A stretch of 64,000 bases of DNA from Casuarina equisetifolia (taxonomy: Eukaryota > Streptophyta > Magnoliopsida > Fagales > Casuarinaceae): NCBI GenBank assembly GCA_028551475.1, contig CM052362.1, forward strand, positions 6,757,354 to 6,821,353. The letters run 5' to 3'. Of this stretch, positions 21,444-33,036 are shown piece after piece. The translations under genes and the position numbers were made by a program. Below the pieces are notes generated by a model. That model was given only the letters and a program-made list of their open reading frames with translations. It had not been told where the DNA came from and searched no databases. Position 1 is the first letter of the stretch. Every line of letters begins with the position of its first letter.

Positions 21444-21923
21444 CTAGTAAGGACGCTCGCCCTCATAGTTTCCTGGAGGAGCGTAGTTGCAAGTCACGAA
21501 GATCCACCCATTGTTGCACTTCACCCTGGCACACCCAAGATGCACTGAGTCGCGCCAGACAACCTGCGTGTAGTGCCCGCACTCGTCACCGACGCATGAG
21601 TTGGTGTGATAGTTATAGTGTGGCCTCTCACCTACCCACATGTTCACTGCATCGACGGCGCTCAACACCTCGTAACCTTCTGCAAGATTTTCCCCATAAG
21701 GCCCGTTTGAATGCTCCAAGTTGCAGTCTCCGATCCTCTCGTTGGCATAAGCTATAGCATAAGCTGCCACCGTGTAGTTCCAAGACATCGGACCGACACC
21801 AACCTTGGCACGAGCTGCGTTGTGGGCGTCAAGAATGTCTTGGTGGGAGTTTTGGGCTAAGGCAACATTTGTCAGGGTTAAACCCATAAAATATATGGCT
21901 AGGAAAAGCTTGGTGAACCCCAT
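21444..21923 (-). CDS. PR1: PR-1, X type, array unit D (intact)
   Basis: 159-aa single-exon PR-1 starting at the ATG at 21923 (MGFTKLFLAIY); the frame extends two codons further only from a TTG. Signal peptide LFLAIYFMGLTLTNVALA, then QNSHQDILDAHNAAR. CAP residues H34, E78, E114 and H117 and the sequon NYT (49-51) are present, with six cysteines. The C-terminus reads [15 protein letters not shown]: the aspartate usual before the CAPE segment (CNYD) is alanine here. This is the only intact X gene of the four units. Confidence 0.92.
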   Translation of the reverse strand: MGFTKLFLAIYFMGLTLTNVALAQNSHQDILDAHNAARAKVGVGPMSWNYTVAAYAIAYANERIGDCNLEHSNGPYGENLAEGYEVLSAVDAVNMWVGERPHYNYHTNSCVGDECGHYTQVVWRDSVHLGCARVKCNNGWIFVTCNYAPPGNYEGERPY

Positions 21924-21988
21924 TCTCAAAGCACGGCTGTTGTTTGTTGGAATGGTGGTCCTTGGTGGAAATGGATCGTAGCACTAGG

Positions 21989-21996
21989 TATATATA
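21989..21996 (-). promoter_or_regulatory. TATA box, X gene unit D
   Basis: TATATATA on the minus strand, about 66 bp upstream of the ATG at 21923. Confidence 0.55.
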
Positions 21997-22152
21997 GGAG
22001 GAGATAGTGGGGAGCAACATCACATGAATATAATTGTAGCTGCGAATCTAGTGTCGTGCTTCTAAAAGTAATGTCTCGTGATAGAATCTCAATAATGTTG
22101 ATGGGACCGAGGATTTCACGGGAACCATCATGACTTAAGGCACCATAAGCGG

Positions 22153-22158
22153 AGTCAA
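22153..22158 (-). promoter_or_regulatory. W-box-like TTGACT, X promoter unit D
   Basis: TTGACT about 230 bp upstream of the ATG in the only X promoter that still has an intact gene; conserved in position in units A and C. Confidence 0.4.
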
Positions 22159-22242
22159 ACTTTTCTGCCATGTGGGACGACAAATCTGATAGTGATGTAA
22201 ACGTATGAAGTTGGAATCATTGGTTATTAGATTTGTTAGACA

Positions 22243-23401
22243 GTTTAACTAACATGTTTTTGCTTATTAAATCTGATCCAGTTGAATGCTTAAAGTTTAC
22301 AAATTGAAGTATTTAATTGAAAATGGTGCATGAAATGTATAGAACCCTAGTCTGGAATTTCAGTAAGAATACAATGAAACCACAATGGCAAGAATTCTTA
22401 TCATGGTTGAAGATGGAGTAGAAAAGTTTAAGAGGGACCCATGATGCTTGAATAATGCACTTGAGAAGTCGAATCGAGGCCTCTTTTCTGCAGACATGCC
22501 TTTTCCTCCCCGGAACTCAAGATTTAAACTTGCGGGAAAAGTGTGAGAACTCACGGCATCAGTGGATGATTTTCCGGGAAACAGATTGGCCGCATAATCA
22601 GCCGCTGGAAGAAAAGAGTTACTGAAGTCTTTTGAGGATCTTTTTTCCCTTTAACCGCTAATCTGTGTCAAAAATACTTAGTGTATAGCAGGTAAGGATG
22701 ATGAATTCATGATGTCAACTGTTGTGGGTAAAGTAATGAGAAATGTTGTTCTTAGCAACTTTTTTACCATGTTTACCAACCTGTTCCATGTTGGATTGTC
22801 ATGAAAAAAAACAATCATGTCCAGTTTTATGAACATTCCTCAAGCCTTAGCAGTCCATCCTGTTACAATTTTTCAACTAATCCGAAAACTCATATTACTC
22901 AAATTCAGTTCTTTTTGTTTCTAGGAACTATTAATAAGATTTCTTCTATGCTCATAAAGTAAGATGTAAACTAAGATTTATTTACTATTTCAAAGAATTG
23001 AACTGTAAATGAAAAAAGTGAGTTAGATACTCGAGGTTGGAAAACCTAAAAATTGTGTAGTAACATTGTTGTACATATCCTTTAAGATTACAATTTATCA
23101 CATTGAGAATAAAGGAAATAGAAGAAGATTTAATGATCAAAGGTTAAAGAGTACAACTATTAAACAATCTTATACTACAAAATCTTATAACATTTTATGA
23201 AAAAGATTAAAAAAAAAAAGTTTAGTCTTTCCCTTTTTACTTTCTATTTTTACCAATCTTTACGAATCTAGAGTTTGACTTTTATCAGCTTGTGTTCGCA
23301 GATCCTACCAACCGAGTTATCTGACATTTTTCAAAATTTCTCCACTTTGGGTTGTTGTTAAAGGATTATTGGGATCATTGCTTCAAAATCCCTCTCAGGA
23401 T
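22243..23401. other. Intergenic, no gene seen
   Basis: AT-rich sequence between the PR-1 array and the first segmental duplication copy. Nothing recognised. Confidence 0.5.
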
Positions 23402-23994
23402 TCGTCTTCTCCTATTGAGAGCAAATTGTTTTTTTTCATTGTAGTATTAATTTATTGTTGTTTTGTCATATATCCTTACTTCTCAAGTTGTCCAATCATT
23501 TTTATAATTTATACTTTATGATTAACGAGACATGTCATTTTATTAACGGAAGAGCAATATAATATGACTTCTATAATATACACTGATGTCGTTTCCTTCT
23601 TCAATTTTTGTACACAAACTTTGAAGTTGATCAAATATATTGTATATGAGATGATTAAATTACATTATAATGTTTTAGAACAACTAAAATCCTTAATTTC
23701 CTTGTAACTTTCTTTTCAAATATTGGTCCTTGTGTATATCCTCTTCTTTCTAGATATATTTGGTGTCTCTTTCCTTGCTCATTTTGAGACCCGTGAAGTT
23801 ACCAATTTCGACCATGTTCTTCAGCAATCTAAGCAATTTAAACCGTGATTGAGGTGGTATGTCATCCACATTCACAATAGTAGGTTTGGAGGTCCTTTTC
23901 ATGTATTTGATTCCAACCAAGTTATTCTGTTCAATAAAGAAAAGATTTCTCTAATTTGTCCATCAGAAACATCAATCCAAAAAACCCAAACCAA

Positions 23995-24097
23995 CAGTCT
24001 AGTAGTCAAGCTACTAGGCGGTCGACTTTTGGATCAGCTGTCCTAATCCCCACATCACTAAAAGTCCCCTATCCCTCCCATTTACCTAACCAGAAAA
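23995..24097 (+). mobile_element. Possible tRNA-derived SINE fragment (copy 1)
   Basis: Contains a box A-like AGTAGTCAAGCTACTAGG and a degenerate box B, GCTGTCCTAATCCCC; the duplicate at 57061 has the better box B, TGTTCTAATCCC. It ends in a pyrimidine/A-rich tract. No clear target duplication. Confidence 0.35.
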
Positions 24098-24165
24098 ATC
24101 TACCAAAGACATAAGTACTTTTTGATGTGATATTTGCAAAAATAGATAAAATCATAGTTACAGAA

Positions 24166-24748
24166 AGAGGTTTCTACTCATCAAGAACCTCGGGAGGTAA
24201 TTGTATTCCTTATTGCAGCCCAAAGTATACCAAACTTTTGCTTCCATGGCAAAATCCTCCCAGTTATAATGTGTGAGGCTGCTATTAAGAAAACTATGTG
24301 CTTGATTGGCTACTAAATTTAATTAGAGAATGCTTAAGAGACTCATTATTTAATTCAAAAATTGAGTCAAAATATTGTAGAATCTATTATCGTATAAGCA
24401 CATCATAATCTATTATCCAAATATATTCCTTAGTAATTTTGGATCAATAACCACATTGTAACATGCCCCATCACCATATAGTGGTCAAATCATTGAACCA
24501 TTATTGTCATGTTACGTAAGCAATGCGTGTACTCAAATTAATTGTAGCCTATGGAGATATTAAGGAGAATTATAAGTTCTGATATCATGTTAAGAACTTA
24601 TTATCCAATCTAAAAATTCACTCGAAAATTGGTGAAATATACTAACATATTAATGAGAATGTTAATATATTCATTAACAAAGTGAGATTCATTACATATA
24701 TTTTAACATAAACATTATGCAAAAATTGGTTTAATTTGTCCCTTTCAG
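24166..24748. other. About 580-bp segment absent from duplication copy 2
   Basis: Copy 2 runs directly from CATAGTTACA to AAGCTCTTCAAAA (about 57220-57245), whereas copy 1 has this AT-rich segment between them. It contains TTCTGATATCATGTTAAGAAC, a string resembling the PBS-adjacent ends of plant retrotransposons. Whether it is an insertion here or a deletion in copy 2 is unresolved. Confidence 0.55.
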
Positions 24749-25231
24749 AAGCTCTTCAAAAGCTACTATTCATTATACACTCATCTTGTCTACTTCCATT
24801 TTGCATTAATTTTTACCATCTTTTTGTTCACAACTCTCCCTTCTTTTCATGTTGGTATCTTGAGACCATTTGCTTTGTTCTATAGACATATAACAGTTGA
24901 ACTCAGACTAATTGTTAGGAATATGTGTACCTTTAGAATCCAAGTTGCTAGTGTTGTTGAGATCATTGTCCAACTTTTGGTGACAAAACACATGATCAGG
25001 CATTGTTCGAACGTCCAGCTCTTTCAGCCAAAAGAGAACGCTCTGCTCATGAAGGTGGTTCGGGTGGACTTCGTATGCCATCAGTCAATCTGATGGGCAA
25101 TTTGTTGTTGTTGTGAGGAAAACCATGCTCGGTAACCCAGATCCCAGATTGCATTTTGGGTCGAGATGGAGGTGGGAAATGGCCGTATAAGTTGCATGTT
25201 GCAAGCTCAGGAGTTTGTTGTAGAATGAAAC

Positions 25232-25260
25232 CGGGACAGGACAGGACAGGACAGGACAGG
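25232..25260. repeat. (GGACA)n microsatellite, copy 1
   Basis: About five GGACA repeats; the equivalent tract in copy 2 (about 57720-57745) has one fewer. Confidence 0.85.
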
Positions 25261-26019
25261 AACACCTCCCTTGAGCTATGACTTCGGATGATCATAAGTT
25301 TAGAATCTTGTTCAAGGTTTAATTACTGACCTTGAGCTATGACTTTGGACTTCATCTCTACAGAGAGAGGCCCAATCCAAATAATTTTCTCATGCCACTT
25401 GAGTTATATAACTGATCTGCTGTCCTGATTAGAATGGCAATAACAACATTGTGACCATCTCCCGACCACCCTCAAGTTTGATAAAACTTCTCCATTATGA
25501 AGATGATATGGAAGTGATTCAACAGCAAACAAGAGGGTAGAAAAAGAGAGGAAAGAGAAAAATAAAATAAAATGAAATAAACCAATTACGCAAAAGCTTA
25601 AATGACTTCACCTTTCTAATATTTATGAAGATATATATGATACATTGTTCTTCGAATTTAAATTTCAAGTGTAGTTAATAAGTTATTTTCACGACTTATT
25701 CTCAGAGGCAACTTTTGTTTTACTTTTCTAATATAAAAAGTGAATCCTATTGTCACAAGCGTTGAGATCATTAAGCCACAAGTAATCCTTGATTAAATCT
25801 AGTTGTTCCATAATTGTTATGACCTAGCATGTGAATGTCAAAGCTAAGCCCGAAACTTACAGAAACCTGGCACAACTTGAAGATTGTCTACCAATAATGA
25901 AGAAAATATTTTGCCCAGGAATCCTAGTTGTTTGTGAAGAAATGGTGTCAACAATATGTACCAACCCATCTATCAGAACCAAGGCCAAAAGCGATTAAGA
26001 ATGAACTCAAACCACTATA

Positions 26020-29000
26020 TCAGTCTCCCAACTTAATATTGTTTAGATTCTTTATGAACAAGTCATTCCAGGTATCAGTAATTCCTGGCAAACACCAATG
26101 CATACAATCATCATGTTTCTTTCCGCCAGATGTGGATGGATGGGCATCTGCTCTAAACTCACTCATATGAGTTATGTCCAAAATATGGAAACCAGACCCT
26201 TTAAGGCTTTGTATAGATGCTGATTCACTAGGCGAGCCTCCACATTTGTTCCATTGTTCTTCGGAGAGAAGAGTTCTTCAACCTGAAAGTTTGGATGGAG
26301 TTAACAGAATTCAAGCACTTAATGTTGTCTTGAAAGACATAAGTTAAACGACAGGAGCATGGAGAACAGGGCTAATACTTTAGATTGCAATTACCATGAA
26401 ACCCACCTGCTCTGGCAACAATGGCTGTAGCCGTGGACAAGAATCACCTTGGTCCCATTCACCTCCTTCAAAGTGTCTGGGTGATTGTGTACGAAAGAAC
26501 TTGACTGCACCTGGTCGCAGTTTTTTATCTATGTACAGTACCTATAACGAAAGCAAACGGACCATATGAAAAAATTGTAACAGCAACTGAAGATAGCAGA
26601 CTTGTTTGCAATCTGTTCCAGTGTCAATATCATTGGATGATTTCCTCTATTGTATTTATGGTATTCTCAGATCGGGTAGTTGCGTAAAACAATGATAATT
26701 AACTGATGAAACCATTGACAGCCAATATGACGGCTTGAAGCAGGAAACTCAATCCCTGTCTAGCCAACATAAAACAATATTTTAGGCCCAAAAGTTGCCC
26801 CATGGTTTTTACATCACTAGTTGCTAAATAAACCAAGAAATCTAGGCCTGAATTAGTAACATCACTTGTACTATATGTGTAAGCCTGCAAAAAGTGAAAA
26901 AGCTCAAGTAAAGCTAGAACAACCGTTACTGTAAGCCTAATTCTTCTCTACAATTCGAGAGAGTTTGGGAAAATAAGAAAAAAGAAAAAATGAACGACCT
27001 ACGTACCATGGGTTTTAGGACCATATCCAGGCCAACGTCTGGGGGTATTGGAGGTACAACAGGGTGACCGTTCTCAAAGAAAAGCATGGGTGACTTCACT
27101 GGGTCAAATTTTGAAGGAGCCCACCACCCGTTTACAAGAAACAAAAGGAAAATTAAAGGGCAATATCTTCTCACCTATAAAAGCCACTACAACTATCACA
27201 GACAACAAGAAATACAAGGAAAGCTATAAAGAAGAAATTAGCAATTCCAGTATTGACTAATGTTGATTGCATTTAACAAGGTCATGGAATAACTTTGGGC
27301 TGCACTGCCTCACAAGTGGTTTAAAAGTGTAAAGAGAACGATGCAAACAAATGACAGAAGTTTTTCAATTATTAATATTGCAGAGCAGGGAGGTTCTAGA
27401 ACAACTGGTAGGCATTCAGAAGTTTTCCAACAATTAAGATCACAGTGCAGGAAGGCTCTTGCACCTTGGAACTCTGATCCTCCTATGGTGATATTTCAAG
27501 GTCATATGTGTGCATTTGTGCACCATACGTGTAAGCCCCATTGACTGAGCACTAAAGGGAGATGCATTTTAAACATGAACAGGATAAAAAAGAAAGGCAT
27601 TGTTTTCAATGTTTGGCTTAGGAGATGGGGAAAGGGAGAAACAGGCCCAATGAACGAGTGGAGACATTGCAGTCTCAAACATCATAAAATTAATCGGTAT
27701 TCTTATGAGAACTGCATAAGAAAATAAATTTACCAGTGTCCAGTGTTAAAGAGTAGAATGTCATGGAAGGCCGGGGCCTCAGCCCATGTGCCTTCAGGAA
27801 CATCAACATCAACTCTGAAGCCCTCCTTATATCCAAGGGATTCCAACACACCCCCATTGCCATTAGCTGACCACCTAAATGAAACAGGTGCCAAAATGTG
27901 ACCCAAAAATGTCGGATATAATGTCCACAGAATCAACTCAACAACCAACAAAAATAAATTAACACTTCCGTTGAACACGTTATAGTCATACAAAAAGCTA
28001 TGCTATCTCATGCCTTTTAAACTCCTAAGAAGAAAAGGAAGAATACATACATAAGTGAATGGTGAGTTACTTCAATATAGGCTGAGCAAAAGATTGATAG
28101 AACACAAAATCGTTACCACACATCACCACTTTTGTTACCCTCAAACCCTCATGATAAAGCTAGAAAGCTTACTGGTTGCTGTAATCTCCTTCCTACACGA
28201 CCCTTCTGAACTACCTAAAGGATTACTGACCTAAAGCAAACTACAACTTTCTTTAAAGCTCCTTTTCATTGTTAGATTCCCTCGTAACAAGTGAAGACTG
28301 CTCATTCTATCAGTGAAGTTCAATACATATTTACAGAAGTCATACAAAAAGCAATGAGCCATGTCAAATTGAGCATAGAAGGGAGAGCAGAAAAGCTTAC
28401 CTAACATAACGAGCCAAAAGATTCGTGCGGTGATATGCAATGGTAAGATTATAGCGAAGAAACGTGAATCCACGATCAGCACCAGCTGGGCGCCACTTCT
28501 TCACTTCACCGGAAACGCGTTTCAAAGTGCAGAACAGAGAGACAAACATATTTCTATTGAGGGAATCCCCAACGAAACCTGCACTGTTCAAGATTCATAA
28601 GATCCCATAGACGCCAATCACAACTCCAATTTCTTCTATTTTCCTACATTGCTCAGCAACCAATCAGAAACTAAGTCACTGCTTCGTTTGAGAGAGAGAG
28701 AGAGTACCGATGTTGGTGTTCCTATACTTCTCAAGAAACGAGACCGGATCGAACTGTGGGAGATCGCAGCGCCGAGGCTTCCACCGCCACGTCGTGAGCT
28801 GCCGACCGTTGGATTTATTGTTGGAGATACAATTCCAGCCTTTGAATATCTCCTTGCACGTACCGTCGTATCTGAGGCCCGTTTGGTGAGTGTCGTGAAT
28901 CCACTCCCCATCCGTGTAGTCACAGGCCTCGCCCGTGGTCGCATCCGCGTCGGGGCTCCGGGAGCGTCGAAATGGGAAAGTCTGGGGGAAGTATGAGGGA

Positions 29001-29122
29001 GGGGAGGAGGTTTTCCTGGACAGCGAAAGAACAAAGAAGACGGAACCGAAACAGAGTAGAGAGAGGAGTGGGAAGAGGGGGATCTTCTTCGCGTGGTTGT
29101 GCTGGTGCTCTCGTGCCGCCAT
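26020..29122 (-). pseudogene. TBL O-acetyltransferase, copy 1, splice-site and frameshift lesions
   Basis: Same six-exon structure as the intact copy at 58484-61590: exons 28708-29122, 28401-28578, 27734-27874, 27007-27127, 26407-26541 and 26020-26282. Three lesions separate it from copy 2. (1) The acceptor of exon 4 is GG (minus bases at 27129-27128) where copy 2 has AG. (2) In exon 6 the tract near 26201-26204 has lost one base (TTTAAGG against TTTAAAGG), shifting the frame to a stop about ten codons on. That removes the DCMHWCLPG catalytic motif. (3) In exon 5 the conserved DQGGSC reads DQGDSC. Exon 1 is unchanged, so a transcript with a truncated product is possible. Not functional as an acetyltransferase by inference. 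Confidence 0.85.
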
Positions 29123-30940
29123 AGCCGCACTCAAGCACACCCGAGGATCTGAATCAAGATTTTAATACTACAACAACAATCGGGATCCATTTTCTACTTT
29201 TTGGTCGGTTGGGAAGTGCTCGGGCCACGCCCATGAAAATAAAAGGATGAGTTTACGTCTTGATTGTAATTAGCTTTTCTTCTTTCAATGAGTGACTAAT
29301 TGAAGAACCAAGAGATCTTTTTTATCAGTCAACTTTCTGTAATGATCTAAATGTGGTGTAATGTTATGAGAATTTCTGATCATACAAAAGAATTTATCTA
29401 TTTTACTCATTGGGTGTCAAATCCATAATAAATGGTGTCAGAACCAAATCATATCGTCTGTGTCTACTATTTCCTAGCATGTAATGCTTACGATTCCTAT
29501 TTCCTAATATGAAGTAGGCAATAAACGCCATCCACTAAATTGAAGTAGGGGAATTATACCATAAACTTTTCCCACATGGAAAACGCAATCAAAAGCTTCT
29601 GGCGACCCACGAAAGGATTGAGTTAACTAGCATTTCTCACAAGTTACTTATTGATGTTTGAAAACATCTCGAATCTGTTTGTCCAGATGTTGAGCTTGTC
29701 TAGGAAACAAATTCAAGGTAACAACAATTTCAAAGGTATAACAGAATCAACCTCTGCGATTCCACCTTCTGGTAACAGATGAAGATGCAAGAGTCTAAAC
29801 TCTTTCATCTTTTTTGTTTTGAATATCTCCGAGTACTTCCAGGATTAAGAAATACAAAATTCTGTTTGGTACCCAAAATTTCTCGAATGTATCTCTTAAA
29901 ATGGGAATTCAATATCACAAAAGGATTGCAAACAAGAGTTAAGTTTATCAAAACAGTATATCTAACAATGGATCCACTTAACATGAGTCTTAACCTCCGG
30001 CTTAACCCGTTCTGAACTCCATTTTCATCTCTGACCCAGCATGCAGCTCCTTCCGACCCACTCTTGTCAAATGATTGTGTATTCATTACTGGATCAAAAG
30101 TGAGTTTTTGGATGCGCAGCCACAACAAGCCAGTTTCGGGGAGCTAAACTTTAAATGATACATAATGGTGGAAGCCAGAACATGTAACCCAACTTCCTCA
30201 ATGTACAAAGAGATTGATTAGATTGATTGGAAGATCTACTCTCTCATGGTTGAAGGAAAAAATTAGCTCTATGTTTCATGAAGTACAAAATTTACCCTTT
30301 GTGTGATTAAAATGCTTGCAGGAATGGTTTTGCCCCACAAGCCAGAAGTGAATATATCATGCTTACACTCACAACGATTTGAGGTGGAAAACTTGGCAGG
30401 CAGGCTTATATGACCTTTTGGTTGAAGCCTGTTCAAATTTCTTAGACGCAGCTTCATTCTCTTCTAACTTATTCTGAACAAAGTATCTTATCCACCACGA
30501 TGAACTTCGCAATTTGGCCTTCAAAGATGAACAATTTTCATATTATCCTCCCAAGTCAACGCTGTCAATTTTCTTAAAAGGAACTAGAAAGTAACAACAA
30601 TCACACAACATAGATGCACAAATTCAAGTAGAGATTTAAAGCTACATTGACATTTCAAGTATGATTCATCACTTCCGTGTAGTGTCAGAAATTTCCCACT
30701 CCTAACCCAGAATATGTTACTTACATGGTTATCTGTAATCTATAACATAACATTTTGCACAAATTCATACTTCAATTTGTAAACTTTCAACTTAATATGT
30801 AATTAACCGGAAAGCTTATGACACCCTAATTTTTATATAGATTCTTCAGTCCTATCCATTACTTAATTTCTATTATTCCAAAAAATATAAATTTAAACAA
30901 ATCAGAGCCAAAGTGTCTTTAAAAAGTGTTTACTAATTAC

Positions 30941-31577
30941 CAGGTTGTTTTCACTGGAGTAGCATCTAGTGCAGTGAAATTGTACACAAAGAAAATTGGG
31001 ATCAGAGCCTTTTTTTTTTTTACCTCTCAAGAGTTAATAGAAGATGAAAATTTTCCTTGTATAAAACAAATTCTTGATTGTAAGAGATTACCGAGTTAAT
31101 TGTAAAACATAGACCCCCCCCTCCCCCCCCCCCATTTTATTTTCATGGATTGATATATAGCAGAAGCCATAATAGTTGGGACAGTTTTTGCTGAGTTGAG
31201 AAGAGTCCCTATTCTTCTTATTGTAATGCATAAACAGCGCTCTCAAACAACAGTGGTTATAGTTTTGCAAAATAACTTCAGAGATCTGAAAATCAAAGTT
31301 ACCATTTCTCTTCTTTTCTCATTCTTTTCCCTTCAAGGTTTGTTATCTTGGCTAATACATATATCAACCAAATAGGAATATCAACTTCAAACGCATCAAT
31401 TCACCAAATATATTGAAGCACAGTTTTTCTATTCCATGGCCTCTTCTGAGTCCATTTACTAAATTAAATTGCACAAAAATCACTAAGAAACAACTAGTTT
31501 GTGTTAAGCATAAATACTTACAGGACGGCCAAATTTGGACAACTCTGCAACTTTAGCTCTATGCTGACCCGGATAAC
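30941..31577 (-). CDS. Two in-phase exons of an unidentified gene (copy 1)
   Basis: Exon 31522-31577 (after a TGTAG acceptor, before a GTAAGT donor) reads YPGQHRAKVAELSKFGRP. Exon 30941-31008 (after an A-rich AAAAG acceptor, before GTAATT) continues in the same phase as ALIPIFFVYNFTALDATP... ending KTTW, with two bases of the next codon. Phase agreement across the intron supports a real gene on the minus strand upstream of TBL. I do not recognise the family. Candidate downstream coding stretches are at 30380-30490 (KLEENEAASKKFEQ) and 29990-30128 (ACWVRDENGVQNGLSRR), but I could not join them in frame. Confidence 0.4.
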
Positions 31578-31579
31578 CT

Positions 31580-31929
31580 ACACACGGAGATTACAAATCA
31601 CCAAAATTTCAGAACTCCAATCATTACCATGGCAAATTAAACTCCGGAATAACAATTTAAAGAGCAGCACAGCTATTTAAATGAATATGTTTGTTTAGCT
31701 TTCTGTCTAGATCGCATCATGCAAGTTCCTTTTGCTACCAAGAAAAAAGTGGCCAGATCACTGATTAATGAGAGAGATCAAGGCGACATCAGAACATATT
31801 TCTAGATAGCAACTATAGACAACACATAGGAAGCTCTAGAAGGGTAGAACACTGATTCAATATGCCTCCAGGAAACTAAAATCATAAGGTGAAAATGAAC
31901 AATGCAAGGGAAATTCCAGAAGGTAACAA
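31580..31929. other. Intergenic or intronic, boundary of two duplicated blocks
   Basis: Lies between the last sequence comparable with copy 2 (about 31536) and the start of the PR-1 block homology (about 31930). No gene seen; it may be an intron of the unidentified gene. Confidence 0.4.
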
Positions 31930-32553
31930 CGAATTACATGTGGCTTTTAGCGTTGAAGTAAAGAGGAATCGAAAGAAGGTTGTGTTTTAGGTTTGACTAA
32001 CTTTTCTTTGGGTCGCAGGTTTTGAAACCGGCCACACAAAAGTAAGTTGTGTTAGTATTTCGCCTAAAAAGTTGCAATTGAAATGGAAATAAAACTTATA
32101 ATTTGTGAGAAAAAATAATTTAATCAATAATTTTTCATCTCAAGAAGTTATAAGAACAATTTTTAAACTTATTATATTATTATTATAACAAAATGGAAAG
32201 GATTCCAACTTTTCTTTTTAAGTTTGATATTCAACCATTTGTAAATGGACATATGTCAGCTTTTACTTTTTTCCTTTTACAAAAGAAAGAAAAAAAACAA
32301 TCAAAGACCTAGAATGTGCATGCGCCCAAGGAAAAAGAAACAATCCTTCTCTTGCAGGAAATCAGCACGGAAGTCTATGGGACTAATGGAGCACTACAAA
32401 ACTTGGTACGTATAAAGGCGGCTGCACGTGGTAAAATTACAATAAAATTTTTACGATATCTTGACTCTATATATCCCTATTTATACCCGTCATTCATGCT
32501 CCAGTTATATCATCCACTCCACCTTTTGCTTTGTAATCTAGAGAAAGCCAAAT

Positions 32554-33036
32554 ATGGGAAGCAGCAACGTTTCAGTAGCAGTGGTCTGTTTTCTGGCCTT
32601 CACCTTGGCCAATCTCTCCTGTGCCCAAAACTCGCCTAAAGATTACCTAAATCCTCACAACGCAGCTCGCGAAAAGGTGCGTGTTGGGTCAATCAAGTGG
32701 GATGCTAAACTGGCGGCTTATGCAATGAACTACGCCAATAAGCTGAAGGGCGGTAGCAAACTTGTGCATTCTGGTGGTCCTTATGGCGAGAACCTTGCAA
32801 AAAGCAGCGGTGACCTCACAGCCACAGCCGCAGTGAACTCATGGGTGCGAGAAAAGCCCAAGTATAACTACAACTCTAACTCATGTGTTGGTGGGGAGTG
32901 CCGTCACTATACTCAAGTGGTTTGGCGCAACTCTGTCCGTTAGGGCTGTGCTAAAGTGAGGTGCAACAATGGAGGCACGATCATAAGCTGCAACTATGAG
33001 CCCCGAGGAAACTATGTCGGGCAGCGACCTTACTAA
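32554..33036 (+). pseudogene. PR-1-like pseudogene, single nonsense codon
   Basis: Opens with ATG and [25 protein letters not shown], then a normal PR-1 frame up to VVWRNSVR. There TTG (Leu in relatives) is TAG at 32941-32943. The remaining 30 codons (GCAKVRC...GNYVGQRPY) are still in frame to a TAA at 33034. A conserved cysteine is also replaced (KGGSKLVHS against KGNCKLVHS), and YDPR/YDPP reads YEPR. The truncated product would lack three cysteines and the CAPE segment. TATA-like TATTTATACCC is near 32479. This is the closest relative of the inverted locus at 715-1170. Confidence 0.88.

Larger units (their letters stand above)
13158..22242 (-). repeat. Tandem array of four two-gene PR-1 units
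   Basis: Four direct units: A 13158-15147, B 15148-16940, C 16941-19244, D 19245-22242. The complete arrangement (unit D) is a Y-type PR-1 gene ([11 protein letters not shown]...), a 1.4-kb spacer, an X-type PR-1 gene (MGFTKLFLAIY...), and the X promoter with ATAATTGTAGCTGCGAATCT. Shared spacer landmarks include CTGAGGTC after Y, CAAAGACTTGACCCAACTA, and TTATAGCCAAATAAA. A keeps Y and the X promoter only; B keeps Y only; C keeps a Y start fragment and a broken X; D keeps both genes. Unit D also has about 220 bp of extra AT-rich sequence at about 21000-21225. All genes are on the minus strand. Confidence 0.8.
23402..31579. repeat. Segmental duplication copy 1 (with broken TBL gene)
   Basis: Direct duplicate of 56537-64000. 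Homology begins at GTCTTCTCCTATTGAGAG and continues beyond the position matching the window end (64000 corresponds to about 31536), so the true right end is not visible in copy 2. The coordinate offset is 32468 across most of the TBL gene. Exon 1 is identical by eye; flanks differ by scattered substitutions and one indel of about 580 bp. Confidence 0.9.

Noticed and set aside
24824-25093. 89-codon plus-strand frame, repeated at 57347-57580
   Set aside because: The repetition only reflects the recent segmental duplication; the reading frame start differs between copies and no domain is visible.
26699-26890. 63-codon minus-strand frame between TBL exons 4 and 5
   Set aside because: Exon 4 joins exon 5 in phase without it, and TBL proteins have no such segment; it is intronic.
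28649-28996. 115-codon plus-strand frame across TBL exon 1 (and 61117-61464)
   Set aside because: Antisense to a conserved coding exon; no recognisable domain; GC-rich composition of the exon explains it.
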